A DNA stretch of 64,000 bases from Clostridium sp. CMCC3677 (GTDB taxonomy: Bacteria > Bacillota > Clostridia > Clostridiales > Clostridiaceae). A program made the translations under genes and the position numbers. The notes below the pieces were generated by a model. That model was not told the origin of the DNA. It saw nothing but the letters and a program-made list of their open reading frames with translations, and ran no database searches. The stretch covers positions 62,001-126,000 of the forward strand of contig NZ_JAMQHS010000007.1 of NCBI RefSeq assembly GCF_023845585.1. Direction: 5' to 3'. Below, piece after piece: positions 1-9,006 of the stretch. Every line of letters starts with the position of its first letter. Position 1 is the first letter of the stretch.

Positions 1-842
1 TAGAATATGCAAAAAAACTATCACATGTAGCTATAAAATTTAATAAAAAAGCTAAAGTGCATATTGCTATTGATACAGGTATGGGGAGAATTGGATTTAT
101 TCCAAATAAAAAAGCAATTGAGGATGTTAAAGAAATATATAATTTAAAAGGTCTAGATGTAATTGGTATATTTACTCATTTCTCAACTTCTGATGAAACT
201 GATAAAGAATATACTAATGAACAATTTAATAAATTCACATCTTTTGTAGATAAGCTTTCAATGGTTGGCGTTGAAATCCCAATAAAACATGTATCTAATA
301 GCGGTGCTATTATAGATATGCCAAAAACTTATTTAGATAGCATAAGAGCTGGTATAATACTTTATGGATATTATCCATCTGATGAAATAAATAAAGAAAA
401 TATTAATTTAAAACCTGCTCTAACTTTAAAAGCCAGTTTAACACGTATACAAGAATTAGATGAAAATAGCTATATAAGCTATGGTAGAACATTTAAAACT
501 AAAAGAAAAAGTATTATAGCAACTTTACCTATAGGGTATGCTGATGGATATTCTAGATTGCTTGCTCCTGGTGCTAAAGTTATACTAAATGGGCAGTTTG
601 CTCCCGTTGTTGGTCGAATATGTATGGACCAATGTATGATTGATGTTACCGATATAAGTGATGTTAATGTTGGAGATGAAGTAATAATTCTTGGTGAAGA
701 TAGTGATTTAAAATTAAATGCTGACGATCTTGCCAAATCTATGGGAACAATAAATTATGAAATTCTTTGTATGCTTAAATATAGAATACCTAGAGTTTAT
801 ATGAAAAATGGTGAAATATTTAATGTTAAAAATTATCTTTAA
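1..842 (+). CDS. alr: Alanine racemase, C-terminal part (5' end outside window)
   Basis: PLP-dependent interconversion of L- and D-alanine for peptidoglycan. The reading frame is open from base 3, so this is the 3' part of a longer gene. The PLP-lysine region lies outside the window. Visible hallmarks are the barrel segment DTGMGRIGF, the catalytic-tyrosine segment SYGRTF (equivalent of Tyr265 in the Geobacillus enzyme), [11 protein letters not shown], and [11 protein letters not shown], which carries the conserved Met/Asp of the second active-site half. The C-terminus ends at the usual family position, and a strong terminator hairpin follows 24 bases later. A bifunctional or serine-racemase variant cannot be excluded without the N-terminus. 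Confidence 0.95.
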   Translation, partial: EYAKKLSHVAIKFNKKAKVHIAIDTGMGRIGFIPNKKAIEDVKEIYNLKGLDVIGIFTHFSTSDETDKEYTNEQFNKFTSFVDKLSMVGVEIPIKHVSNSGAIIDMPKTYLDSIRAGIILYGYYPSDEINKENINLKPALTLKASLTRIQELDENSYISYGRTFKTKRKSIIATLPIGYADGYSRLLAPGAKVILNGQFAPVVGRICMDQCMIDVTDISDVNVGDEVIILGEDSDLKLNADDLAKSMGTINYEILCMLKYRIPRVYMKNGEIFNVKNYL

Positions 843-865
843 TTAATATTATTTTTAAACTTAAA

Positions 866-897
866 TGCCCCACAGGATTTTTCCTGTGGGGCATTAT
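866..897. terminator. Intrinsic terminator, probably bidirectional
   Basis: An 11-bp perfect GC-rich stem (TGCCCCACAGG at 866-876 with its complement at 883-893) encloses a T-rich loop of 6. It lies between the convergent alr and L,D-transpeptidase genes. The T-run after the stem is short (ATTATTACG), so efficiency on the plus strand is uncertain. Confidence 0.8.
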
Positions 898-961
898 TAC
901 GTTTAGCGTTTAAACATTCACCATTATATTTCTACAAATTTTATATATTATTTAAAACTCT

Positions 962-2350
962 TTAATAACAAACTACAGGAGTTCCAGCCTTTATATTTTC
1001 AAATATTTTTTGAGCCAATTCATACGGAGCATTAATACATCCATGTGAACCACTGGCCAAATAAATCTGTCCACCAAATTCTGTTCTCCAAGTTGCATCA
1101 TGAAGTCCTATATTTCCATTAAATGGCATCCAATAATTAACTGGTGAACTATAGTTTTCTCCCTTTAATGTAGCATTTTTTTCTATATAGTTTAATCTAT
1201 ATGTTCCTACAGGAGTTCCCCAATTATTACTTACATTACCAGTAACAACATCACCATCTGCAATTAACTGACCCTCTTTATAATACCATATATGTTGCTT
1301 AGAAAAATTAATTTCTAAATATGTATTACCAATATCATTCTTATTTCGTGATATAGCTGTTTGAGAATAAATAGGTTGTCTAGTAGTATCTTCACCTTTT
1401 TTTATTGTTTCAATTAGTCCATTTACTTCAGCCTGCTTGTCTATAATCCATCCATAATTTCCACCATCAACATTTACTGTTTCTCCTAATGATGTTTTAA
1501 ATTCTCTTGTTTTAGAAAAAGTATTATATTTACTTGCTAAAGAATAAATATATTGACTAACATTTTTTTCACTAATCATTACTTCCATATCATTATTAAC
1601 ATAAAGCCAATTATGTATTGTAGAACCATCTAATACCTCTTTACTATCTTCAAAATCATATGTTATTTTTAAATTTGAATATTTATCAAGTAGATCTTTT
1701 GCTTCATTAACTTCTTTTGACTCTAAATTAAATTTTGGATTTTCATAACAGTCTATTTCTTCTAAATTTATTTTTGTTTCTCCATTAATAACAGCGTTTT
1801 TTACTACATCAGAAAATACTTCTTTTTTTATTTTATTACCTTTTACTTCAGGCAATATTTTGTAACCATTACTTGTATATTCAAAATCAGGATTTTTAGG
1901 GTCTGTTACATTTTCATTAATACAAGAAAGATTATCTAATTGTTTATCTAATAAATCTTCATTAAAAGTTACTATATCATTTAATGTAGAATGACTTTTA
2001 CTAAATATAGATTTTGGCCAAGAAAATGCTTTTTGACCACTCTTTAAATTTTCTATTTTATCTTTAGGATCATAAGTTAATTCTATGCTATCACCTTTAA
2101 TTTCTTCCTTTTTATCATCCCTTAATTCAAGTTCAAGTTTATACTGTGGAATTTTAGAAGCTAATAATTTCTCTGCTTCTTCAACAGTTACACCTCCAAC
2201 ATTTATACCATTAATTTGTGATCCAAAATAAAAATGTTTTGCAAAATATGCTGATCCCCCCAAATAAATAGCAAGTAAAATAGCAACACATACTATAATA
2301 GCTTTAACATTTGTAATATTTTTGGTAGGTTTGTGCCTTCGTTTTCTCAT
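962..2350 (-). CDS. L,D-transpeptidase (YkuD) with N-terminal membrane anchor
   Basis: 462 residues. A basic N-terminus (MRKRRHKP) leads into one membrane segment at about residues 17-36, giving an N-in, externally facing enzyme. About 290 residues follow that resemble the paired PG_binding_4 domains of clostridial L,D-transpeptidases. The C-terminal YkuD domain carries the catalytic signature SHGCINAP, with the nucleophilic Cys near residue 438, and GLHDATW upstream. The expected role is 3-3 cross-linking of peptidoglycan. The start ATG is preceded by GAGGGGAC. The gene is monocistronic and converges on alr. A spore-cortex or vegetative role cannot be told from sequence. Confidence 0.92.
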   Translation of the reverse strand: MRKRRHKPTKNITNVKAIIVCVAILLAIYLGGSAYFAKHFYFGSQINGINVGGVTVEEAEKLLASKIPQYKLELELRDDKKEEIKGDSIELTYDPKDKIENLKSGQKAFSWPKSIFSKSHSTLNDIVTFNEDLLDKQLDNLSCINENVTDPKNPDFEYTSNGYKILPEVKGNKIKKEVFSDVVKNAVINGETKINLEEIDCYENPKFNLESKEVNEAKDLLDKYSNLKITYDFEDSKEVLDGSTIHNWLYVNNDMEVMISEKNVSQYIYSLASKYNTFSKTREFKTSLGETVNVDGGNYGWIIDKQAEVNGLIETIKKGEDTTRQPIYSQTAISRNKNDIGNTYLEINFSKQHIWYYKEGQLIADGDVVTGNVSNNWGTPVGTYRLNYIEKNATLKGENYSSPVNYWMPFNGNIGLHDATWRTEFGGQIYLASGSHGCINAPYELAQKIFENIKAGTPVVCY

Positions 2351-2700
2351 CTTTTTTGTCCCCTCTTTATATTAAGAAAAATTAAAAATTATATATTATG
2401 TATATAATGTATATATACACTTTTAATATATACATTATCCTAATGATTATATCACAAATATTCTTATTATAATAACTCTATATACTAGTAAAATCAGCCT
2501 CTATTTAAAGTAATTATTGTTATTACAATATACTTTGCTATATTATTTACTAAATTTAAGTTTTATCATATATTAAATTTATTTTTTATAATAATCACTA
2601 ATAATTATTAATCCATTTAAATATTATTAATATTAAGAACAATATTTTTAAATTACATAGTCTATACTATAATATTAAATTTGAGAATAGGAGTTTTCTT
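2351..2700. other. Divergent intergenic region, no recognised element
   Basis: 350 bases, very AT-rich, between the divergently transcribed L,D-transpeptidase and cysteine synthase-like genes. Both promoters should lie here. Several alternating TA tracts are present near 2385-2440. I see no riboswitch, T-box, hairpin terminator or small coding frame that I can support. Confidence 0.5.
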
Positions 2701-3708
2701 ATGAATAATATACTTAATAAAATAAATAATTTAGAAAAACTTATTGGTAATACTCCCCTAGTAGAAATATTATTTAAATATAAAGGGAAAGAACTGAAAG
2801 TATATTCAAAACTTGAATATTATAATTACACTGGAAGTATAAAAGATAGAATGGCTTTATATATTTTGAAAAAAGCTTATTTAAATAATTCTATAAAACA
2901 AAACTACACTATAGTTGAAACCACTAGCGGAAACACTGGTATATCATTCTCAGCTATAGGCACTTATCTCGGAAATTCTATTGATATTTATATGCCTGAT
3001 TGGATGAGTGATGAAAGAAAAAAACTTTTATCAAGCTTTAATGCTAATTTAATATTAGTTTCTAAAAAAGAAGGTGGTTTTTTAAAATGTTTAGAACTTA
3101 CTGAAAAAAGAAGATTAAATTCTGATACTGTATTTCTTCCATGTCAATTTTCTAATAAGGATAATGCAGAAGCTCACTATCTATCTACAGGACCTGAAAT
3201 ATGGAATACTTTAAGTAATCTAGGTATTATTCCTACTGCTTTTGTTGCTGGAGTTGGAACTGGTGGAACAATTATGGGTATAGGTAAATATCTAAAAGAT
3301 AAAAATTCTAATATAAAAATATATCCATTGGAACCATCAAATTCCCCTACACTTTCTACTGGCTTTCAAGTAAGTGAACACCGAATTCAAGGAATTGTTG
3401 ATGAATTTATTCCACCTATACTTGATTTAAAATCATTAAATGAAGTAATAAGTATTAATGATGGTGATGCTATTATAATGGCACAAAAGCTATCTAGAAT
3501 TTTAGGTTTAGGAGTTGGAATATCATCCGGTGCTAATTTTTTAGGTGCTATAAAAACACTTGAACTAAATAATTATGAAGGAAATATAGTTACAATATTT
3601 GCTGATGATAATAAAAAATATTTAAGTACCGATTTAATGAAATGTGAACCAATTAAAGATAACTTTATTTCATCACACATTGAATTAATAGGTTTAAAAA
3701 GATTATAA
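2701..3708 (+). CDS. Cysteine synthase-family PLP enzyme
   Basis: 335 residues, fold-type II PLP enzyme of the O-acetylserine sulfhydrylase/cystathionine beta-synthase family. The Schiff-base lysine is in TGSIKDRMA (Lys48). The substrate loop is TTSGNTGIS and the PLP-phosphate loop is GVGTGGTIMGIGKYL. A late SSGANFLGA segment is also conserved. The GSIKDR spelling replaces the more usual (S/P)VKDR. About 30 residues follow the expected catalytic core. The start ATG has GGAG upstream. The gene stands alone, without a serine acetyltransferase partner, so a diverged substrate (for example 2,3-diaminopropionate or ornithine/cysteine-related metabolism) is possible. Confidence 0.85.
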   Translation: MNNILNKINNLEKLIGNTPLVEILFKYKGKELKVYSKLEYYNYTGSIKDRMALYILKKAYLNNSIKQNYTIVETTSGNTGISFSAIGTYLGNSIDIYMPDWMSDERKKLLSSFNANLILVSKKEGGFLKCLELTEKRRLNSDTVFLPCQFSNKDNAEAHYLSTGPEIWNTLSNLGIIPTAFVAGVGTGGTIMGIGKYLKDKNSNIKIYPLEPSNSPTLSTGFQVSEHRIQGIVDEFIPPILDLKSLNEVISINDGDAIIMAQKLSRILGLGVGISSGANFLGAIKTLELNNYEGNIVTIFADDNKKYLSTDLMKCEPIKDNFISSHIELIGLKRL

Positions 3709-3710
3709 CA

Positions 3711-3812
3711 TTATGCTATGTTTTATCAGAATGTCTAAATATGAATAAGCAAAGCAAACTAAGTAACTGAACTTTACCTATTGCATCAACATACATTTAA
3801 AACATAGCATAA
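3711..3812 (+). repeat. Structured 3'-UTR element bounded by a 15-bp inverted repeat
   Basis: Two bases after the cysteine synthase-like stop codon, TTATGCTATGTTTTA (3711-3725) is perfectly complementary to 3798-3812 across a 72-base loop. The loop holds ATAAGCAAAGC at 3745-3755, then ACTAAGTAA. The same two words with the same 3-base gap occur at 31085-31107, in another element placed just after a plus-strand stop codon. It could be a long terminator, a small structured RNA or a MITE-like repeat. Confidence 0.5.
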
Positions 3813-3942
3813 TATTGAAATTATTATTAAAATATACAATGTATAAACATCTATGAATTACTATCTATTTATAATTATCTGCTATCCCTAATTTTCATAA
3901 TATTTAATAAGAGCTTGAGTACCTAGATCTCCTAAATCATGC

Positions 3943-5028
3943 CTATTTCTTAATAAGATATTTATACTCTATATCTAAAATTATAATATTTCTTGCATTT
4001 AAGTCATTTTGAAGATCTATTATTTCTGCTTCATCCCCATTTTTTTGTAGTATTTTAATAATTGGTCTTAATGGATTATTAATATTATCTCCAATAACTG
4101 TAGCACGCCTTTTATCACTTAATTTTACACAAGATCCAATAGGATATGGTTCTATTTTTTTCAAAAATGCCTTTACAACATTATAATCAAAGCTGCTACC
4201 AACCCCTGCCATAATATATTCTATGGCTTCTAAAGGCTTTATTGGATTTCTATATGGTCTATTTCCTGTCAAAGCATCATATACATCTGCTACAGTTATT
4301 ATCCTCCCAAACAAAGGGATATCTTCCCTTTTTAGTTTATTCGGATAGCCTGTCCCATCAAATTTTTCATGATGACTTATAACTCCTAAATATATATCAT
4401 TATCCATATATTTATTTTCTACAATATAGTTTCCACCTAACTCTGCATGAGTTTTAACAATATTAAATTCCTCTTCAGTAAGCTTTGATGGTTTTCCTAT
4501 TATTTCTATTGGTATTGCTACTTTTCCAATATCATGTAATAATCCACAAACACCTAAATCACATAACTCTTTCTTACTTAAATTTAATGCACTTCCTATT
4601 GCAATTGATATTACTGTTACACTCAAAGAGTGAAGATATGTGTTAACATCATATGATTGTAAATCTGTTATTCCTATAGATGTTTTTTTATTTTTACACA
4701 TATTATTGACAAGCTTTACAGATATTGATTCTATCTCTTTTATAACATTCTCTTCCAAAATTTTATGCTTACTTTTGCACATTTCAAAAATATTCTTAAT
4801 TGTTGTTACAGATTTTTTTCTTAAGTTATCATCTAATATTAGATTTTTTCTGCCATCATCAATATATGCACCTAAAACATTGAAATTTATTAGTTTCTGT
4901 ATGTTTGCATTTGTTAATATCATACCTTTCTTTAATAAAAAAGCTTTTGATTTTTTATTGTTATCTAGATGTATATTACTAGCTAATTTCATTCCAGCTT
5001 TCAATTCATAATAAGGTACAAATATCAA
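3943..5028 (-). CDS. HD-GYP domain cyclic-di-GMP phosphodiesterase
   Basis: 361 residues, soluble. The N-terminal ~110 residues resemble the small beta-rich region preceding many HD-GYP domains. The HD-GYP domain covers about 120-320: the metal-binding His-Asp pair is in GLLHDIGKVAIP (165-166), followed by KTHAELGG and the diagnostic HHEKFDGTGYP (219-229), then ADVYDALTGNRPYR. All expected metal ligands look intact, so hydrolysis of c-di-GMP is expected. No receiver domain is present. The start is TTG, chosen because TTTAGGAGTG sits six bases upstream. The gene is monocistronic. It may tune motility or surface attachment with the chemotaxis genes nearby. Confidence 0.93.
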   Translation of the reverse strand: MIFVPYYELKAGMKLASNIHLDNNKKSKAFLLKKGMILTNANIQKLINFNVLGAYIDDGRKNLILDDNLRKKSVTTIKNIFEMCKSKHKILEENVIKEIESISVKLVNNMCKNKKTSIGITDLQSYDVNTYLHSLSVTVISIAIGSALNLSKKELCDLGVCGLLHDIGKVAIPIEIIGKPSKLTEEEFNIVKTHAELGGNYIVENKYMDNDIYLGVISHHEKFDGTGYPNKLKREDIPLFGRIITVADVYDALTGNRPYRNPIKPLEAIEYIMAGVGSSFDYNVVKAFLKKIEPYPIGSCVKLSDKRRATVIGDNINNPLRPIIKILQKNGDEAEIIDLQNDLNARNIIILDIEYKYLIKK

Positions 5029-5147
5029 TTAAATCACTCCTAAACCAGTTTACTTTTCTTCTTACTTTAATATTCTATCATTTTAAAGCAAAATTTAACA
5101 TAATTTTTACTAATAATTATCAGACAAAATACTAAAGAGTAAAAAAA

Positions 5148-5188
5148 GAAAAATACTATTGGTACATTTATGTAGCCATAGTATTTTC
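5148..5188 (-). terminator. Terminator of the alarmone synthetase gene
   Basis: The stem pairs AAAATACTAT (plus-strand view) with ATAGTATTTT around a loop of about 16 bases. On the minus strand it is followed by a long T-run (complement of AAAAAAAGAAAAA at 5141-5153). It lies between the synthetase and the HD-GYP gene. Confidence 0.75.
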
Positions 5189-5271
5189 CTCAATATATTC
5201 TTAAAATATAATTTTTTATATTTTACATTTATTTAAAACCTTTTATTTTGAATCTCTATATTTTTTTAATT

Positions 5272-6087
5272 TTATTCTACATCTATCCATGTCATTTTAT
5301 TTTTTAATCTATTTATTTCTGAGTCTTGTTCTTCTATCATTTTTATATAATTTTTCTCTTTTTCGCACCATTCTTTACTTAAATTATTAACTAATGATGC
5401 CATTTCATCTGCACTACCAACTATTCTGTTAAATAATAATAAATTTGATTTTAGAATTTCTGGAATTTCATTGTGTGAATATCTTAAAATATGATCTATT
5501 TCTCCATATCCTTCTTCAAATATTGTTCTAACTTGAATTTCTGCAACTACTTTTTCGTTTGTTGGACAAAACTCAACTAAGTAATGTACTGAACGATATC
5601 CTGAAGCTCTTGATCTCACTTTTATATCTAATTCCTCGAAGACCTCAATATTGTCTCCATCTCTAACATTAGCGGTTATTTCTACTACTTTCCATGTGTT
5701 TATTATGTACTCATGTATTTCTCTCCATTGCTCCTTAAATATATGTATAACCCTTATTCCAATTAAATCATTTATTTCTTGTTTATAATTATCTACTGTA
5801 AATTCAAAATCATCGCCATATTTTTCTTTTCTATCTTCAGTTTTTCTTATAATTTTTTCTATAAGCCTAATAGGTTCTTTAATTCTTGATTTTACTGAAT
5901 GTATAACCTCTTGAGAACGTAATATATTAGCTATAAATCCTGCTTGATTTTCATAGGAATCTTTATACTCAATATAATCATTATATATTGCTTTCATGTT
6001 TTCCATATTAATATTATATTTCTCTATTGTTTTGTCAATCTGTGGATACTCTAATAAAAATTCATCTATATTAAATTCCTTTTTCAT
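5272..6087 (-). CDS. Small alarmone synthetase (RelA/SpoT-domain GTP pyrophosphokinase)
   Basis: 271 residues from the chosen start. A RelA/SpoT nucleotidyltransferase domain is flanked by helices. Conserved pieces are DLIGIRVIHIF, the GTP/ATP-binding SRASGYRSVHYLVEF and EIQVRTIFEEGYGEIDH. There is no HD hydrolase, TGS or ACT domain, so it should synthesise but not degrade (p)ppGpp (SasB/SasA type). A C-terminal ~60-residue coiled-coil-like tail carries ERQ/EINRLKNK-type heptads. The start is taken at MKKEF because AAGGGGAG lies just upstream. That ribosome binding site would fall inside the coding region of the longer 278-residue reading. Confidence 0.92.
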   Translation of the reverse strand: MKKEFNIDEFLLEYPQIDKTIEKYNINMENMKAIYNDYIEYKDSYENQAGFIANILRSQEVIHSVKSRIKEPIRLIEKIIRKTEDRKEKYGDDFEFTVDNYKQEINDLIGIRVIHIFKEQWREIHEYIINTWKVVEITANVRDGDNIEVFEELDIKVRSRASGYRSVHYLVEFCPTNEKVVAEIQVRTIFEEGYGEIDHILRYSHNEIPEILKSNLLLFNRIVGSADEMASLVNNLSKEWCEKEKNYIKMIEEQDSEINRLKNKMTWIDVE

Positions 6088-6167
6088 AAATACACTCCCC
6101 TTATCCAAAAAATTTTCTTATAATTTAATACTACACTAATTTTCTCATAATATAAATAGAGATATTT

Positions 6168-6206
6168 AAAAAGCTGAATTATGTATTACACAGAAATCAG
6201 CTTTTT
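6168..6206. terminator. Terminator of the symporter gene
   Basis: AAAAAGCTGA at 6168-6177 pairs perfectly with TCAGCTTTTT at 6197-6206 over a 19-base loop. The T-run is built into the right arm on both strands. It lies just downstream of the symporter stop codon. Confidence 0.7.
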
Positions 6207-6209
6207 CAT

Positions 6210-7442
6210 CTATACTTGATTTTTTTTATTCCTCATAAATTTTGAAATCATCATTGTACAAACAGTATTACCAGATGAATTTAATAATGTAGCTGGTATA
6301 TCAATTATTGTGGCTATTACAAGCATTATTGCAAGAGCTTCTTGTGGAAAGTTAAACATACTTAATATAAGCATTTCCCCTATTGCTCCACCTCCTGGAA
6401 CAGCTCCTACAACAGCTCCTATTAATAATCCTAAAATTAATATAGTTATTAATGAGCCAATACTATCCGTGTCACGTCCAAATATTCCAAACAAGAACAT
6501 AATTTTGTATACACCACCTATAACTGATCCATCTTTATGAATATTAACTCCTATTGGCATTATTATTTTAGCTATACTATCTGGTACCCCCATTTTTTTA
6601 GCTGCTTTTATATTTACAGGTATGCAAGCTGCACTTGAACATGTTGCTACTGCTGTTACTGCTGGTTCAACAGAATTTTCCCAAAAACTTTTAATTCCCC
6701 TTTTGCCACCAGCAATATATGCATATATTGTAAAGAATATACCGAAATATAATATTGACAGAACAGTATATAGTACAAATACTTTCAAGTATCCTGTTAA
6801 TATTTGTCCTCCTAATTCTCCTATTATACTTGCAAAATAAGCTCCAAGGCCTATTGGTGCATAATACATGATTATACTTATAATTTTCATTGTTACTGCT
6901 GCACCACTATTTAAAAATTTTGCAAATATTTTACCTTCTTCTTTACAAAGCATTGTCGCAAATCCTACTATTATTGAAAATAAAATTAATGCAAGTAAGT
7001 TACTTCTTGTTAAAAGTTCTGAAAAATCACCAACACTGATGCTAGATACAATCTTTTCTAATATTCCAACTGAATTCATAGTTTCATTTTGATTAGAATT
7101 AATTAAGTTTTCAAATGTAGATAAATTTAATCCTTTTGTAGGATCAAATAATTTAAAACTAGCCACTCCTAATATTCCTGAAATAAGAGCAGTTGCTCCA
7201 AATACTATAACAGTTGTCCCCAATAATTTGCCTAACTTCTTAGAGCTCTCCATATTAGCTATTGATGATGATATACTAAAAAATACTATTGGTATTAATG
7301 CTGTAAATATCATATTTAAAAATAATTTTCCTAATGGTTCAAATATTTTTGCATCTTCCCCCATTATAAGTCCTATAGTACCACCAAATAAAATTGATAG
7401 TAATAAAATTATTGAATATTTATAGTTTTTTATAAACTTCAA
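6210..7442 (-). CDS. Dicarboxylate/amino acid:cation symporter (DAACS family)
   Basis: 410 residues, with eight membrane helices plus two re-entrant hairpins expected for this family (glutamate/aspartate, dicarboxylate or serine/threonine uptake driven by Na+ or H+). The sequence shows the serine-rich re-entrant loop (ATCSSAACIPV), the NIHKDGSVIGG segment where NMDGT-like motifs occur in GltPh relatives, and IDIPATLLNSSGNTVCTMM at the C-terminus. The NIHKDG form departs from the canonical NMDGT, so the substrate is not safely glutamate. Start is TTG with AAGGAGG nine bases upstream. The gene is divergent from an AraC-type regulator that may control it. Confidence 0.9.
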   Translation of the reverse strand: MKFIKNYKYSIILLLSILFGGTIGLIMGEDAKIFEPLGKLFLNMIFTALIPIVFFSISSSIANMESSKKLGKLLGTTVIVFGATALISGILGVASFKLFDPTKGLNLSTFENLINSNQNETMNSVGILEKIVSSISVGDFSELLTRSNLLALILFSIIVGFATMLCKEEGKIFAKFLNSGAAVTMKIISIIMYYAPIGLGAYFASIIGELGGQILTGYLKVFVLYTVLSILYFGIFFTIYAYIAGGKRGIKSFWENSVEPAVTAVATCSSAACIPVNIKAAKKMGVPDSIAKIIMPIGVNIHKDGSVIGGVYKIMFLFGIFGRDTDSIGSLITILILGLLIGAVVGAVPGGGAIGEMLILSMFNFPQEALAIMLVIATIIDIPATLLNSSGNTVCTMMISKFMRNKKNQV

Positions 7443-7640
7443 AGCGTATTCCTCCTTAATTGAATTTTTATTTTTTACTCTTCTTGATAAAATATAATTC
7501 CTTTAATTTTTTATATAAAATATATCTTTGTTAATTTTATTATATACAGAATTTTAACTATAAATAGTGCATATATTGCTTGAAATATTGTAAAAAGTGC
7601 TCTATGATTTATATATATTATTTGAAAGGTTGTCATTTAA

Positions 7641-8492
7641 ATGAATACAATTGATTATGGAAATAAAGCTGGCTACTTGCATAGTGATTTTAAATTATTT
7701 CATATAAAAGATAAGAAAAATCAAGAATTTGAATTCCACTACCATGAGTTCAATAAGATAATTATATTTTTATCTGGAAAAGTAACTTATCTAATAGAAG
7801 GAAAAGCTTATTATCTAAAACCTTGGGATATACTTCTTGTAAATAATCATGATGTGCATAAACCATTAATAGATTCGTCTGAAGCTTATGAAAGAATAGT
7901 AATTTGGGTTAATTCAAATTTTATAGAATCTCACAATTATAATAATTGTGATTTGATGACTTGTTTTAAATTAGCTAATAAAAAAAGCTTTAATCTTATT
8001 AGACTTGATATCAAATTACAGAATTCATTAAAAGGCATTATTAGCTCATTAGAGTCTTCATTAAATTCAAATGATTTTGGAAGTAAACTTTTAAATAATG
8101 CATTATTTATCCAATTCTTAATTTATTTAAATAGGATATACCTTGAAGATATGTTTATTAATGATAAGTCATCTCTTAAATATGATAAACAAATTGAAGA
8201 AATATTAAAATATATAAATACTAATATATCAGAAGATCTTTCTATTGAATTTCTAGCAAAGAAATTTTTTATAAGTAAGTATTATTTAATGCATAAATTT
8301 AAAAAAGAAACCGGTTATACTCTTCATAATTATATATTGCAAAAAAGATTATTAATAGCAAAAGACCTTATAGAAAATGGTGAAGCTGTTTTAAAAGTAT
8401 CTACAAAGTGTGGATTTAATGATTACTCTAGTTTTCTACGCTCTTTTAAAAAATTATTTAATAAATCACCAAGAGAACTTTTTTTGAAATAG
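7641..8492 (+). CDS. AraC-family transcriptional regulator with cupin sensor domain
   Basis: 283 residues. The N-terminal ~95 residues form an AraC-type cupin: the segment FEFHYHEFNKIIIFLSGKV starts the ligand pocket, followed by YLKPWDILLVNNHDVH. The C-terminal ~100 residues hold two helix-turn-helix units (LSIEFLAKKFFISKYYLMHKFKKETGYT and VSTKCGFNDYSSFLRSFKKLFNKSPRE, each abbreviated family hallmarks). It is divergent from the DAACS symporter gene, with 198 bases between the two starts, so a ligand-responsive role in symporter expression is a reasonable inference. Start ATG follows AAAGG. Confidence 0.92.
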   Translation: MNTIDYGNKAGYLHSDFKLFHIKDKKNQEFEFHYHEFNKIIIFLSGKVTYLIEGKAYYLKPWDILLVNNHDVHKPLIDSSEAYERIVIWVNSNFIESHNYNNCDLMTCFKLANKKSFNLIRLDIKLQNSLKGIISSLESSLNSNDFGSKLLNNALFIQFLIYLNRIYLEDMFINDKSSLKYDKQIEEILKYINTNISEDLSIEFLAKKFFISKYYLMHKFKKETGYTLHNYILQKRLLIAKDLIENGEAVLKVSTKCGFNDYSSFLRSFKKLFNKSPRELFLK

Positions 8493-8591
8493 ATATGCCT
8501 CCCATTAAGTTCCATTTAATGTAATGTATATATTATTTTTCTAAGGAAAAGATAAATACTGATTAAAGTATTACAGGAGGGAATTTAAAAT

Positions 8592-8738
8592 ATGGGTAAT
8601 GATAAAATGTCAGCTCGTGAAAAAGCTAAACAAATGATGATTGCAGGGGATTCTTTTGATACAATCATGGAAAAAACTAATTTAAGGCTAAAAGACTTAA
8701 AAAAAATTAGAAGAAAAGAAATAGATACTCATTTTTAA
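8592..8738 (+). CDS. Small 48-residue helix-turn-helix-like protein
   Basis: A 48-codon frame with ATG 11 bases after a strong ACAGGAGGG ribosome binding site, ending before a terminator hairpin. The protein is highly charged, rich in Lys, Arg and Met. Residues 8-40 (AREKAKQMM, then AGDSFDTIMEKTNLRLKDL) read as two short helices separated by a Gly turn plus a basic third helix, which is the layout of a minimal helix-turn-helix. The last ten residues are strongly basic. I do not recognise a named family. A DNA-binding or small sporulation-associated protein is possible. The translation signal and terminator make a real gene likely. Confidence 0.7.
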   Translation: MGNDKMSAREKAKQMMIAGDSFDTIMEKTNLRLKDLKKIRRKEIDTHF

Positions 8739-8758
8739 AGTATCTAAACCTATATTTA

Positions 8759-8822
8759 AAACTATTTTTAATTAATAGTTTTTTTAAGTTAGTGCTAATT
8801 TTTTTTAATTTAGCACTAACTT
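8759..8822 (+). terminator. Tandem hairpins after the 48-residue gene
   Basis: First hairpin: AAACTATT (8759-8766) with AATAGTTT (8775-8782), followed by TTTT, is a weak intrinsic terminator. Second hairpin: AAGTTAGTGCTAA (8786-8798) with its perfect complement at 8810-8822 across an all-AT loop, is stronger but has only a short T-run. Either could terminate plus-strand transcription. Confidence 0.65.
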
Positions 8823-9006
8823 TATCACAATTAACATTCATATAAGTATAATAATTATTTATTTTTAAATATGTTTTGATATATATCTAATAGATAATTT
8901 GGCATTGTAATTATACTTTGAGGATCATTAATTAGTATTCCTAAATTTAATTACTCCGCTATAAGCTTTGTTTTTACATATATTAATATTCTACTAAAAC
9001 GTAGTC

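Noticed and set aside
2351..2700. Riboswitch or T-box before the cysteine synthase-like gene
   Set aside because: No S-box or T-box core sequences or terminator in the leader.
3889..3942. Minus-strand peptide HDLGDLGTQALIKYYEN just after the HD-GYP stop
   Set aside because: Protein-like but short, out of frame with the HD-GYP gene, with no start; not enough to call a pseudogene.
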